Source: Cinnamomum chago
Taxonomy: Eukaryota; Streptophyta; Magnoliopsida; Laurales; Lauraceae
Direction of reading: 5' to 3'
DNA length: 64,000 bases
Assembly: GCA_038049695.1 (NCBI GenBank)
Contig: CP142454.1
Coordinates: 21,088,501-21,152,500 of the forward strand
Both the position numbers and the translations under genes were made by a program. The notes beneath the pieces were generated by a model. It made no database searches. It was not told where the DNA came from and worked only from the letters and a program-made list of their open reading frames with translations. Positions within the stretch are counted from its first letter, which is position 1, and every line of letters begins with the position of its first letter. Positions 35,280-53,805 of this stretch are shown here, piece after piece.

Positions 35280-37470
35280 TCTTGGGACTGTTTTGTTTAC
35301 AAGAATTCAAAGAATTCACTTTTGGATAATTCTCCAATTGTTGTTCCACATGTGGAAATCCAAAATCCCTTTTGGCTTGAGAAGAATTTTGAAATGCTAT
35401 AGGTTGTTTGGTTGCAAGCATTTCGGGATTTCTTGTCATGGAGCATTTGGAGAATTCCAAATGCTATCCCGCAAGTGGAATTTTGGAATGACAATTGCTG
35501 AGTAGTATTCTAAAAAGTGGATATCTAAGAATTCTATGCAGCAAGATTGTCATTTGGAAATCCAGTTTGTAGAATTCTCGTCAATCAAATAAGTCATTTG
35601 GATTTCAAGGGAGATAGCAACTATAGTGCCGTCAGAAGTTTTAGGAAACAGAAAAATCCTGTCGGGAATTCTTGCAACCAAACAAGCCCTTTCTTTACAA
35701 GCATTTCTGACTAGAGTTCTTAATGTTAATGTTGGGAATATATGACATGATGTGACAACTTACCCCCAAAGGGCCGTTTCTTTATTGGAATTTTTAGAAT
35801 TCCTATACGAAGAATTTCGAAATTATCCAAAAGCTGCCGCCCCATGTAGAATTCCTGAATCTTTCTCCACTTGAGCATCCAAAAGGCCAAGCAAGTTGGA
35901 ATTTTGAGATTTTCAAAAGGCTACTTTTGACTGGAATTCAGAATTCTAACAAAAGAATAGAGCATACAAAATTTTCAAGGGACAACCATCGCATCATTGT
36001 CTGTGAATTCCCAGCAACACAAATTCCAGTAAAAAACTCCGATAAAAAAATAGGCCCTAAGCATTGCTGAATGCCTCGTTTCATTTCAAATTCTCATAAT
36101 TTTAACCTACATGAAAAGTTAAAAATGGGCTTGGGTAGTCTCAGAATTCCAACCCCGCTAGCATTGTAAAATGTTGGGAGGGTTATATAGGGCTTGTTTC
36201 TTTAGCAGAATTCAAGGAATTCATGTCTTGAGAATTTGTGAATTCTCCAAAAGATGTTCCCTAGGGTGGAATTCCTGAATTCTCCTCTTGGGTAGGGGAT
36301 TTGCAAATGCCAAAGAGGTTGGAATTTTGAGAATTCCAAAGGTCATTTGAGACTTTTTAGGTGGCTTGAATTTGGAATTGTAGCTAAGAAATATGACATT
36401 TGCAAATGCTAGGGGACAAACCATTACATCATGTCTAGAAATTTCCGACATCACAAATTCCAACCATAAATTTTGGTAGAAGAATAGGCCCATAGGGTCT
36501 ATTTCTTTGAAAGAATTCAAAGAATTCATGTATGGGGAATTAATAAATTTCCTAAAATACTGTACCATAGGTGGAATTTCAAAATCCTCCTCTTGGATGA
36601 GTCTTTGCAAATGCCAAGGATGTTGGAATTCTGAGAATTCCAAAGGCTGAATGAGACTTTTCAAGTGGCTAGAATTTGGAATTCTAACAAAGAAACATGA
36701 CATTTTCAAAGGCCAATGGGACAAGCCATCACACCATGCCCATGAATTTTCAACATCACAAATTCTAGTCAGCTGTGAAAGAAACAAGACCATAGCTTGA
36801 ATTGTAAGAATTCATCTTTGGAGAATTTGAAATTCTCCAAACGATGTCCCCTTTAATGGAATTTTCAAATGTTCCTCTTGAAGGTAGCATAAAAAAATGC
36901 TTAAAGGGGTGGAATTTCACAATATTAAGGTTGATAGTCTATTTCTTTAGTAGACATTCTGATCGGAATTTGAGATGTTGGAAACTCATAGACATGATGT
37001 GATAGCTTGTCTCTTTGATATTTACAAATGCCATGTTTCTTTGTTAGACTTTCAAATTCTTGCCACCTTAAAAGTCACTTTTGACCTTTGAAATTCTCTG
37101 AATTCCAGCCTCTTTGGCATTTGCAAATCCTTCACCCAAGATGAGGATTTAGGAATTTTGCCGCAAGGACAGCTTTTAGATTATTTACAAATTCTCTATA
37201 CATGAATTCATTGAATTCTAGAAAAGAAAAGGTCGAAAGAGGCCTTTGGAATTCTCAAAATTCCAAGCCTTTTAGAATTTTAAAGTGTTAGGAGAGCAAG
37301 GAGGATTTTGGAATTCCGGTGGGGGATGACATTCGGGGAATTATGAAATTCTCCAAAAAAATTCTAAAACCTTTGGAATGCTCAAATTCCACCCCCTTTA
37401 AACATATGTGGATGCTACCTTAAAGAGAGGAGGACTTGGGAATCCCATCAATGGGGCAGCTTTTGGAGAA
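35280..37470. mobile_element. cluster of about 300-bp GAATTC-rich MITEs
   Basis: Successive units with AGGGCYTRTTTCTTT-type ends and related interiors: about 35,401-35,690, 35,770-36,058, 36,190-36,491, 36,495-36,791 and, inverted, 36,943-37,232. Fragments lie at about 35,280-35,400, 36,796-36,940 and 37,233-37,470. Interiors share TTTGCAAATGCCAA, TGGAATT.TGAGAATTCCAAA and ACATCACAAATTC. Nearly every unit contains several GAATTC palindromes. No transposase. Open frames across the cluster are chance products of the repeats. Confidence 0.75.
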
Positions 37471-39357
37471 TCTCAAGGCGTGTTGGCATTGTGCCAATGG
37501 GATGTTCCCATGTTCCCACGGGATAAGACCATGGAAAACACATTTGGTAAGTATAATTACTGTTTTCAAATATTGGTGTAGCTGGAACGAGCCATAACAA
37601 GTTGTCCCGCTGGTGTAAGAAATCCAAAGCGATAAAACTTCATTTTTTTAAAGAACATCTTGCTGGCAGGATCGCATCTCTGACTTTTTTCACTCTCTTG
37701 ATCTCAATCTTGATTTCTCTTCTGTATCTCTTCCCCACAGGCCTACCCGGTACCCACTCGTCCCTGCAACGCTCATACGCCATATATGCCCAACCACTCT
37801 CGCTTTCTCATTCCTCTCAGACCCGTTTGGCATCTCTGCCTTCTTGCTCTCTCTCCCTGCCCATCAACTCTCTCTGTCTGTCTTCTTTCTCCCTATCATT
37901 CTCTCTCTTCCCCACAAGTCCTAACCACTCTGCCCACCTCTCTCGACCTATTTCTCTCTCTACCCTTCTCTTATTTTGTATATCTTTCTGTATCAGTTCT
38001 TTGATGGTTTATCTTCTGCTACTGTTTTTGTTTTTATTTTTTTATTATTACCCTTTTTTTTTATCATTTCAGTAACTTTTGAACATTCATGGCTTGAAGT
38101 GGTTGCTGATACATACACAGTCTCTTTCTTAGAATGTTCATGGCTTAAAAGTGTAGGTTTGTGTGTTGTTGGAACATAGGTTATATATTGTTTAGAAGTA
38201 GAACAATGTCTCTTTCTTAGAATGTTGAAGACTTTCTGTGCATATGTTTGTAAATCTTATGAAGGTGGGCTACATGGTAAACTTTATCATGGTTATCGCC
38301 ATCTTCTAATTCTTTGAATGTTGTAAGTCTAAAAGCAGATCCCATGTACAATGGTTCTTACATAGATTCTAATTCCTCCCTGTGGGCCCACACTGTAATT
38401 CCTTAATGGGTGCTCATCTTATATTCCTAAGAGAGTGGGCCCCTAATATTTCTTCAATTTCTCCGGACATGAATTGTTGGGATTCTAGTAAAGAAAGAAG
38501 CCCTTCTGATTTCTCATATGGGCATTTGCCCAAACCAAAAAAAAAAAAAAAAAAAACCCTCCTTTTTAGGGTTTGTTTCTTTGAAAATTTCAGATGTTAG
38601 GGATTTTATGAGATGATGGTTGGCCCCTGCAAATTTTATTGATGTTTTGGTATGCATAATGAGTTTATAGCTGATTCATGTGCTCTTTCCATCTTTTATG
38701 TTGTTGTATGGAACTTATTTTGTTTATTCCCCTTCTCTGACCGTTGTGTAAGATAAAATGTCTCCGGATATACTTTTTCAATTGGTACAGGTCTCTTTTT
38801 TTTCTTTTTTCTTTTTTCTTTTTTTGCTAGTAAAGGTCTCTTTTTAAGCTATGCAACAATGCTGGATATCTCGTGCCGGCCCTTTTGACATTTCCCTATT
38901 TTGCCTGTGTTCTGGACCATGTGGTCTGAGTCTGTTTAAAGAGGCAAATGTAGCAGGATGGCCAAGCTATGGACTCACTTGTTCCCTTGTTTGGTCAATC
39001 TTGGCCCTTTATACTCATTATCTCAGTTAACACAATTGAGGTTTGATATTAATCTTGTAAGTCTCTCAAATTAATCATACATTAAGTGTGGCACCCATCT
39101 TACTACATCTACCAGCTATAGGTTTTGTACAACTCAAGGTCTCAAAATAGCATTTTTCATGATGGGGCAGTTTTTGTGTTTTTGGCACATAAGTTGGGTC
39201 CTAGGGAGGCGTTTCATAACCCTAAATCACCGATCTCAATTCTTTTAGGTGGGCTCCACAACCTATTCTAAAAGTGACTAGCACAGCTCAGCTGCAGCTA
39301 CTGAGGGAAGAAAAACAGGGATATTGTCCGTACATCTGTGTTTTAGATCCGACATTC
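37471..39357. other. intergenic, no gene seen
   Basis: Includes a C/T-rich block (about 37,690-38,000) that gives long but low-complexity open frames. A patch at 38,270-38,450 has the GTGGGCCCAC/TGTAATTCC motif seen in the neprosin intron minisatellite. No conserved protein. Confidence 0.4.
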
Positions 39358-39555
39358 ACCCCTGAGCGGTTGAAGTTTAAGTATTTCTCACAGAGTTGTT
39401 TATACGATATCAGACACAATGTACTTTGTGATGGCGTAGTGCTATTTGATATCGCATATATCGCCCTATGCAATATGTTAAGAGTCGTGTAATATTGCAT
39501 TGGTATTGTACGAACAGCTCTGCGGGAAATATTTAAACTTCGACTGTTCTGGGGC
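39358..39555. mobile_element. foldback MITE (about 198 bp)
   Basis: Left arm CCCCTGAGCGGTTGAAGTTT...CACAGAGTTGTT pairs with the right arm read backwards, CCCCAGAACAGTCGAAGTTT...CGCAGAGCTGTT, about 45 bp per side with scattered mismatches. Non-coding interior; target duplication not determined. Confidence 0.7.
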
Positions 39556-42118
39556 AAATATTTTATCTAAGGACAGTCATACGTTCAAAATCCTAAAAAA
39601 TAATAATAATAACAATCATCTCTCTTTTAGGCTTGTTTGTTTTATGTAATTGAATTCGTATGTATTATAATAATTCTATTTCTGAGAATGGTTAGAAAAG
39701 GAGAAACAAAGGTGAATGTCTAAAAATGACTAATAAATAACAGGCCCTAAATGTGGTTGTATTTATTTGTTCACATTTATTATTTCCATCCATCCAAACC
39801 TACATATATGTAGGTCGTATTGAAAAGCGGGCTGAGACTGGGTCCAGATCTTTGAAACCAAAATTGTACATATGCAGGTCCAGGCACCGCACCTGCATCG
39901 TTTTCATTCCTGCCAAAATCCAGCTGCTTCATCATTTGGCTTCATTGCGTGATTCGTGGAGGAAGATGGTGGAGCTCCAAACATGCTTGCCCTTATCCTT
40001 ATACATGAATAGGGTCGCAATGGGCTTAGCTGATCTTGCTCAAGCAAATTCAAGCCGAGCTGTGTTGGCTTGCCACTGGCATGGTATCGCAGGCTATGTG
40101 ACTAGGGTTGGGCTCAATTCTAGAACTACCGATCCAATGGCAGGGTTTCTGATTAGTGATGCAAACGGTTCTGACTTGGGTTGTACAAAAAACTCATTGA
40201 TCTGTAAATCCGAATTTTTATCCGATCCGAAGGTATATGGATTAGTGACGGATTAAATTTTTTGTAATCCGTTAGCAATGGATCAGTGGTGGATTTCAAC
40301 TTCAATATGTGGATTCAATCCGATCGGATCCGTTGATATTAAATATAAAAAAAATATAAATGGTCTAAATATAAATTAAGATGTCAAAATTTAAAATAAG
40401 AAAAAAAAATTAAGGGGTCAATATATAATTTTTTTACAACATGTTTAATATTTTTCTTTTAAAATTAGATTGAATGGATTGAACAGATTAATCCGATCCG
40501 ATCCGGTCCTCCACGGATTGGTGACGAATTCTAAATCCGTCATTATGTAAGTAACGGATTAGTGAAGGATTTGGCCCAATTCGCATCAATCCGATCGGTG
40601 TAAACCCTTAGTTTTAACATAAAACCTATGTTTTGTATTTGTATGGCATGTCAACTAAAAGAAATGGATCTAATCCCAGATCAAGATTTGAAATAAAGAG
40701 GCTTTAAAATATTTTTTTAATATATGAGCGAGGCTATTGAATGACAAATGATTATAGCTAAATAGCTATTAAATGACAAATGATTAAAGCTAAGTGTATC
40801 CTCAAATATCAATATTACTTGAGCTATGTAGGCACATAAAACTTATATGTTTTTTAATACATGGATATAATTATTTTGGATTTGTATCCTCAGGCCGGAT
40901 TAAAATTTTTCTCAGCTTCTAAATGGTTTCATGCATGCTTTAATAGGAACATGAGATTTTGGAATTCGGATACACATTTGTAACCCTAGCTGGGGTGGGA
41001 TTACGCCTTGGCCTGGCCTTAATATCTCAATTCTCAACCTAATCAGACCTAACTTGGTTCGACATGACGCAGCTTGGATTGATAACATAACGTGTCGGAT
41101 TGGGTCGGACTGAATTGATTTGAGATCTGTTTTGAGTTGGACCTTCTGATTTGTGAATTGGGCCCGATTTGCTTCATAAACTTAATCCGACCCGCTCGAG
41201 TTGTACCCCACTATGATCAGTTCACAAAACAGCTGGTTAGGATCAATTTCCCTACTCAACAGTAGGCATCATTTCAATTTTTAGACTAAAATTGTTGGCA
41301 CCGTCGATTCAAATGCCATAGATTGGCTGGCGTGATATTATGCCACGTCTAGATAATATATACCACAAACCATTCCCTTGTAGAAGACCCAATGAACGTG
41401 GTGCTCAATTTGCCACTTTTCAATCACCCTGGTCAGGGTAACTTGTCCCATAAGCAATACATTGCTGCCACTGCGTCTGGGGTCTAGTGGACGGGCACAT
41501 CTGTTAGGTCAAGAATTTGTAAAGAATAAAGAGTTTTCTCCTGAAAATTTGTATAGACGGGAATTTCACATTGATCTAAGCTACTTACATATGTATAAAG
41601 TTAAAAGAAAATTTAGTATCAGTGGATAAATCCATAAAATTGAGATTTTGATTCGGACCCAAAAATTCTCGAAAAATGAGGATTTTTACGGTTTAAATTC
41701 TAAAAGACTTACAACTGCCTACCAGCAATTTTCACCGAGAATTTATCCAACCTGACCTTACAATACATACATACATCAAAATGGACATGATTCGATCGAT
41801 GCTGTATTGAATTTTGACATTGAAGGTCAAAATAAAATAAGAAAAAAAAATCAATTTAACAGAGAGAAGAAATCATTCCTGGCTGAGACTATTCAAACAA
41901 TGCCATATTGTGTTTGAATATGAACCAATAACATTGTTCTGGCCTTTTTCCTTTTACATCTTTGGCCTTATTACCAACCGTCCATTTGTGGGCCATCCCA
42001 TAACTACCATTGAGTTTATGTCTTCCAGCAGTCCAGCTTGATATTTTTGATATGAGAAACAGGACTCGCATCGCCACCACAGGTTAATAATAAGCGCCGC
42101 GGCCGCACATATAACCCT
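39556..42118. other. intergenic, upstream of FTSH2
   Basis: No gene. About 40,190-40,610 is rich in ATCCGATC/GGATCGGAT motifs and about 41,040-41,220 in GGGTCGG/CCGACCC motifs, both common as decayed repeat sequence in plants. The open frame at 39,753-40,256 matches nothing I know. Confidence 0.4.
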
Positions 42119-42125
42119 ATATAAT
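42119..42125 (+). promoter_or_regulatory. TATA box of FTSH2
   Basis: TATATAA, followed about 25 bp later by a CT-rich initiator region (CAGTTCTCTCTCTCTCTCAG). It is well placed for the leader that precedes the gene. Confidence 0.5.
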
Positions 42126-42238
42126 CCTTATCTCCTGTTCCCAGTTCTCTCTCTCTCTCAGTTTGTTTGCTGCCTGCATCTCAGCTGCTCTTCTTATTCT
42201 ATTTTTGATTTTTCACACTCATCCAATCTAAGGGTAGG

Positions 42239-48803
<6,565 letters not shown>

Positions 48804-49954
48804 CTAGCTAGCTTCATTGGTGCATCCATTTCTAGTTTTTTTAATCAATATTTGTATCTTTTAGTACACGCTGTTCCGTTGAATATATTTGTATAACCGA
48901 TCATAAAATATGTACAATTTGTATAAATCTTTTACAAATTTCTCATAGAATATTTTCATGGGAGATTTTAGATTCCAGGTATTTTGGTTGCAGAGTAGTT
49001 GCAGGTGTGTGACCCCTGTGGAGCCTGCTAGACTGATGGATGGTCTTGTTGTGAGGCCTTGAATGCACATGGAATGGTCAGTCTAAATAGAAGCTCTCTC
49101 TATCCCTCTCTAGTACCTTCCCATTCGCTAGCAGTATAGAATGAATGGCAAGCAAGCGTACGAGCGTGCATGACATGAAGCCTGCATTGGAGATCTCATG
49201 CTTGAGTTCTCAATTATGTGAGCTTCTTAACGAGCAGGAGGCCTGCTTGGGCCCACTTTCGATTAATGCGGATCTTTTCACCCTCTAATCCTCTTATGAT
49301 CTGATATCATGTCCAGTTAAAATGTTTAACTGAAGTCTAAGATAATCTGATGAGGCGGACTCTTTTGCATGACCCTTATCACCAAAGACATTTCCTTCCA
49401 TCACACCCCTTAATAGGAAAGCATCCAAGAGGGCCCCACGAGGTGGACCACATGAAAAACATAGGCTGTCTCCCTGTGGGTGAAACTCTTCCCCCAATTA
49501 CCAAACATCCCCACTTCTTCCTCCTTCATGTTCATGTAATTTTAATATATATAACAAAAGTTACAACAAAAGAATTCATCAAATACAAGATCCTCTTACA
49601 ACAGTCACAATCACACCAATAACAACAAAACACAACATTTAAAAAAAAATATACAAACAAAAAAGTATATAAAGAAATATATATGCCATGATCTAGTGCT
49701 ATACTCATGGTGCAATGAACCCACCACCCTCTGTAAATTAGAACCACCCCAAATTATCCAAGCCTGTCCACAGTTGTTGGATTGAAATCCAAAACCATGA
49801 TATCTCCTGATATATCATTAAATTTTAGGTTCCCAAAGCAAAGGGGGGCTAGGTCCTAGGATGAACTGCTTAGTTTGATATTTTGGTCATGGCTCTAAGT
49901 GGGGCCAAGGGCCTAAAACCCCACTAATGACTAAACCCCCAGCAATTCGGATCA
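48804..49954. other. convergent intergenic region, FTSH2/NHL
   Basis: 3' flanks of the two genes. AT-rich around 49,530-49,700; no separate gene or bounded repeat. Confidence 0.45.
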
Positions 49955-50743
49955 TCAGATGTGCCATTTCCAGATCTTGATCCTAAGCTTCACCTCACAA
50001 TCCGAAGAAGAAGAAGAAGAAGAAGACATCGTCCCAGTAGAATTTCCTTTGGGAATGTTAGCCTCAATCCCACGGCATAAAACCCTAATCCCCACCTTCT
50101 TCGTCTTAAGCCCTCCCATCTTAACCCTAACCTTCGTGTCCATCCGGATCTCCACCTGCAACCGATTCTTATTCGCCTTCAACTCGGAACTCAGTGAGCT
50201 CGCCGCACCCGCATCCAGTTCCCGGCCCCCGCCGCTTGACACGGAGGCTTTAATTGTGGTGGTGTTCTTCGTGCCGAGGACGAACGGCGGGAAGCTCCCG
50301 TCGCCGACGTCGACGCCGGCGCCGGTGGATACGGCGACGGAGATGGGGTCGTAGAAGAAGACGAGCTTCTTGTTGGGGTTCCGGGCGGAGAGGGAGATGT
50401 CAAGGCTGGAGTTGAGAAGAGGGGCGGAGCCGGCAGTGGTGAGGTTAAATGAGGTGAATTTGAGGGTGGAGACGGAGAAGGAAGGGCGGTGGGGGCGGTA
50501 GAGGAGCCAGATGACGCCACCGGCGATGGCGGCGAGGAGGATGAGGGCGAGGAGAAAGATGGTGAGCCAGATGCAGCAGAGGCAGCAGCTACGGCGGCGT
50601 CGGCGGGTGGGCTTGAGGGTGGGGGGGTAGAGGGGGCGGGTGGGGTTGGGAAGATGGGGTTTTGGGGCGGAGGGGCCGTTGAGGGTTTGGGGAGGGGGGT
50701 TGGAGGGGGAGGGTTTAGCAGATGGATGGACTCTCTCTGTCAT
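49955..50743 (-). CDS. NDR1/HIN1-like (NHL) LEA-2 domain membrane protein
   Basis: Single exon, 262 aa. Residues 1-46 are Pro-rich and cytosolic. RRRRR(47-51) and the CCLCC cysteine cluster precede one membrane segment (about 58-80), then LYRPHRPSFSV, the characteristic start of the LEA-2/NHL extracellular domain. RNPNKKLVFFYD (121-132) is the family's NPN core motif. The protein ends with a Ser tract (239-247), a late Cys and a basic WKW tail. NHL proteins are plasma-membrane or plasmodesmal type II proteins, several induced in pathogen response and senescence; the role of this member is unknown. The ATG at 50743 starts the family's Pro-rich N-terminus and follows a CT-rich leader. GC content of the coding part is markedly higher than in its surroundings, which creates long spurious frames on both strands. 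Confidence 0.88.
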   Translation of the reverse strand: MTERVHPSAKPSPSNPPPQTLNGPSAPKPHLPNPTRPLYPPTLKPTRRRRRSCCLCCIWLTIFLLALILLAAIAGGVIWLLYRPHRPSFSVSTLKFTSFNLTTAGSAPLLNSSLDISLSARNPNKKLVFFYDPISVAVSTGAGVDVGDGSFPPFVLGTKNTTTIKASVSSGGGRELDAGAASSLSSELKANKNRLQVEIRMDTKVRVKMGGLKTKKVGIRVLCRGIEANIPKGNSTGTMSSSSSSSSDCEVKLRIKIWKWHI

Positions 50744-50916
50744 TTTCTCTCTCTCTTTCTCTCTACCTTCCTGTTTTGGATTTGGGTTTTTGGATTAGAG
50801 GGGTTTTTAGGGTTTTAAGGGGAAATGAGATGATGAAGAAGAGAAGAAAGTGTGGGAGAAAAGAACCCTTCACCGAAGTGAGGTTGGTTAGTTGTTCATA
50901 CTCATCCTAGTTGTAA

Positions 50917-50923
50917 TAATATA
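50917..50923 (-). promoter_or_regulatory. possible TATA box of the NHL gene
   Basis: TATATTA on the minus strand, about 175 bp upstream of the ATG, followed by a C/T-rich leader. Suggestive only. Confidence 0.35.
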
Positions 50924-52398
50924 GGGAGGGACTTTTCTTTACTTAAATTACATGCTAGGCTTTTTGACTAATCTAATCTCTCTACTCCTCCTCATGAAAG
51001 TGTACTTTTATTATTATTATTATTATTTTGTTTATAGCATTTATGAAGAACTATTTTTCCAAGGAAACCATAAGAAAAAATAAGACTTTTTTTTAGAGAA
51101 AGTATTTTCCATCATTTAGTATGAATGCAACGGAAAGTATTTGAAATAGAGGGAATTTAGGGGGAAACTATTTTCAATGAGAGGGAAGAAGAAAAACTAT
51201 TCACAACAGTAAGGGTCCCTTTGTGCCTGCCGTAAAAAAGAGATGAAAAAAGAAATGAAAAATTCACCTCTCATTCGAAAAGTGTAAGGAGGATTTTCCA
51301 AGGGTTTTTTTTTTTTTTTTTTTAAAGAGTAGGATATCTTATAAACAAGGCAAAATATACAATAAGCCCAATTTTTATGGTCCAACTTTTGTGGCAGAAA
51401 TCTTATTACCATGGAAGAGGAAACACTCGCAGATGCTACACAAACACCTCCTAATTTATTTATTTATACGGAAATGTTTTCTTGTTGCTTGGTGTGAGCA
51501 CTTTTCCTGGAGAGAAATATCAAAACCAGTGAACTTTCTATGATTGAGTAGGAAAGTGTTTTTGATGTATGGATTTGGGGAAAAATTGGCAGAAAAGCAA
51601 AGGTCCCACATAAACATACCCTAGATGGATGGACAATTGTGGGGATGAACTTATCCGGATCATCCCAATTATTTGCAGGGCCTAAATTCAAGTTGGGGCT
51701 CCACTCACTATTAATTTGTTAGGATTGTAGGGTCACAAGCATGCGTAATTTACACAAATGGATCTTTGTTTTGCTAAATCTTGTCCCCTATCTATCAAAG
51801 CGACGGTGGTTGAGTCATGACTGTAGCCCTGATATGATTACCCAAATTTCAACGAGTGCTTTTATTTTGAGTGAATCAGACTGCATCACTCATCAGCTGA
51901 AGAAACGTAATGGGTTTTAGATCATTCTAGATGTAAATAAAACTATTGAATATAATCAAACGGTGTGAAAGGAAGAAAAAACAAATTTTCAATTGAGTTT
52001 AGGGTTCCAGACTCATACAATAAAAAGAGAGATGAGCACATTTGAAATATATAGTTTGATAAAACAGTGTTTAAAAAAAAAAAAAAAAACCTTGGATGTA
52101 CATGGCCAATTTCTCTCTTGCACGTGCTTGATTTTGCCAATACTTTGACAACTCGGCCTCGACTTACCCGACTCAAGGTGAGTTGTCCTAAGATGGGTCA
52201 TTGAGTTGAATCGAACTTGAGCGAGTCTAGTCCAGTTTCAAGTTCTAAAACTATGATTTGGTCCAAAGGGCAGGATTACCGGCCCTCGCATGAATATGGT
52301 ATGGATCACGCATGTCCAGGTTTTTTTTTCAGTAACGGGAACTTTCATGAGAGAAAATAAATTACAAAAAAAGAGGATAAAAAGGAAGAGAACAACAT
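50924..52398. other. upstream of NHL, no gene seen
   Basis: AT-rich with (TTA)n-like and poly-T/poly-A tracts. The part from about 52,254 begins a repeat that recurs near 53,655. Confidence 0.4.
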
Positions 52399-52586
52399 AT
52401 CAAATGAGTGTTGAATACATTTTTCTCGAGCACATTACTATGATGGAAGTGTAGAACCTTTCATTGATTACTACATGAACCTTCATCAACAAATCAAATG
52501 AGTGTTGCATACATTTTTCTCGAACACATTACTATGGTGGAAGTGTAGAACCTTTCATTGATGACTACATGAATCTTCCTTTGGAA
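52399..52586. repeat. 94-bp tandem duplication
   Basis: CAAATGAGTGTTG...CACATTACTATG.TGGAAGTGTAGAACCTTTCATTGAT..CTACATGAA occurs twice with a 94-bp period (52,401 and 52,495). A third diverged partial copy at about 53,743-53,805 is where the retrotransposon array begins. Confidence 0.85.
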
Positions 52587-53805
52587 GCAAGACTACAATA
52601 TGCAGCAATGGTGCAATGCCTTCATTGAAAACATGTGAGGGGGCTATGTTTTGAAAATTCAGATTGTTTATTAGCTCTAACACTCATTATATACTCTATA
52701 AGTAAAAAAAATTCAAAACCAATTCTATTGGACCAACCATTAGATTGATTACTGGGTTTTTACAGACGATACCCTCTTCGTTTTTCTTTCTCGAAACATA
52801 AACAAGTAAAGGAGGTTAGATCACATGAACATTAGTTGGTCAATCCAATGGTACCCATTTTATTGATTTAAATAATACTTTATATCTGATCACCACAATA
52901 GATTTTAGAGATGATAAAAATGGTTTGGATTTTAAAAACTTGTGCTCCACCCATGTGTTCAACCATGGGGCTGCACCATACTTCATTGTAGCAACTGTGC
53001 ATTGTAGTTTTGCCCCTTCTTTTATGCAACGACTGCCCTTCTTTTAATGAAATCTTTGATACCGTTTTAAAACAAAAAATCATAAGAACCATATAATTTT
53101 CAGAATGAGCTGTTGGGAGGTCGTATTTGGTTGTTGCAAGTCCAATCACTCTTTGTATTTATCCCAAAAGAACATGAAAGCCTCATTATTTTGTTATTCA
53201 CACATGATCCCCATAGTGGCCACAACACAAGGATCATGTGTGGGACGCCAAACAACAACGTGCCACGTGTGCATCGCTTCCCACATCTGTTCCTAGTGGT
53301 CCATTGATTATGTTGGTTGTTTTGCATAAATAAGGAGTTTAGTAGGGGGGGGATTCATAACTTTGAAAATCTCATCCCCACAACAAGGATCCACCAGAAA
53401 GCCCCCATGCACCCAAATCCATTTTCTCTTTCCTTGTTTTTGATGATCTCTGGCCGACAACAAAGACATCTCCACCGTTGAAAAGTGCTGAATCCAATGA
53501 TCAAATCTAGGTAGGTCTCTCTTCCTCCCATCTTTTCCTCCTTGTTTTGTTCTTCCATCTCAAATTTTCACATCCTCACTTTCCAGTTTCCATCTTTTTT
53601 TTCTTCTTGTCCTTTTTCTACTCTCTCTAAGATTTTCAAGATAAGTAAGTATGATTTGGTCAGAAGGGCAGGAACATTGGGCCAGCAAGAAAATGAGATG
53701 GATCACACATCTGTTATATTGGCAAGAGTTCTGTATATATATATATATATTTTTTCAAGCACATTACTAAGATGGGAGTGTGGAACCTTTCATTGATAAC
53801 TACAT
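52587..53805. other. intergenic, left flank of the retrotransposon array
   Basis: No conserved gene. The stretch 53,655-53,805 is a diverged copy of 52,254-52,586 (GATTTGGTC..AAGGGCAGGA, ATGGATCAC) and is cut by the first LTR. TACAT at 53,801-53,805 is the candidate 5-bp target duplication; its partner lies beyond the window. Confidence 0.45.

Noticed and set aside
36221-36793. A 190-codon minus-strand open frame with internal repetition
   Set aside because: It spans two adjacent MITE copies; the internal protein repeat simply mirrors the DNA repeat.
37602-38075. A 157-codon Ser/Leu/Phe-rich open frame
   Set aside because: Arises from a C/T-rich low-complexity block; composition, not conservation, keeps it open.
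39753-40256. A 167-codon open frame
   Set aside because: Has no ATG at its start, matches no family I recognise, and overlaps decayed ATCCGATC-type repeat sequence.
41505-41762. A possible MITE with TTAGGTCA/TGACCTTA ends
   Set aside because: Inverted similarity does not extend beyond 8 bp.
50191-50818. Long open frames overlapping the NHL gene on both strands
   Set aside because: High-GC shadow frames of the real gene; Gly/Ala/Pro/Ser-rich without motifs.
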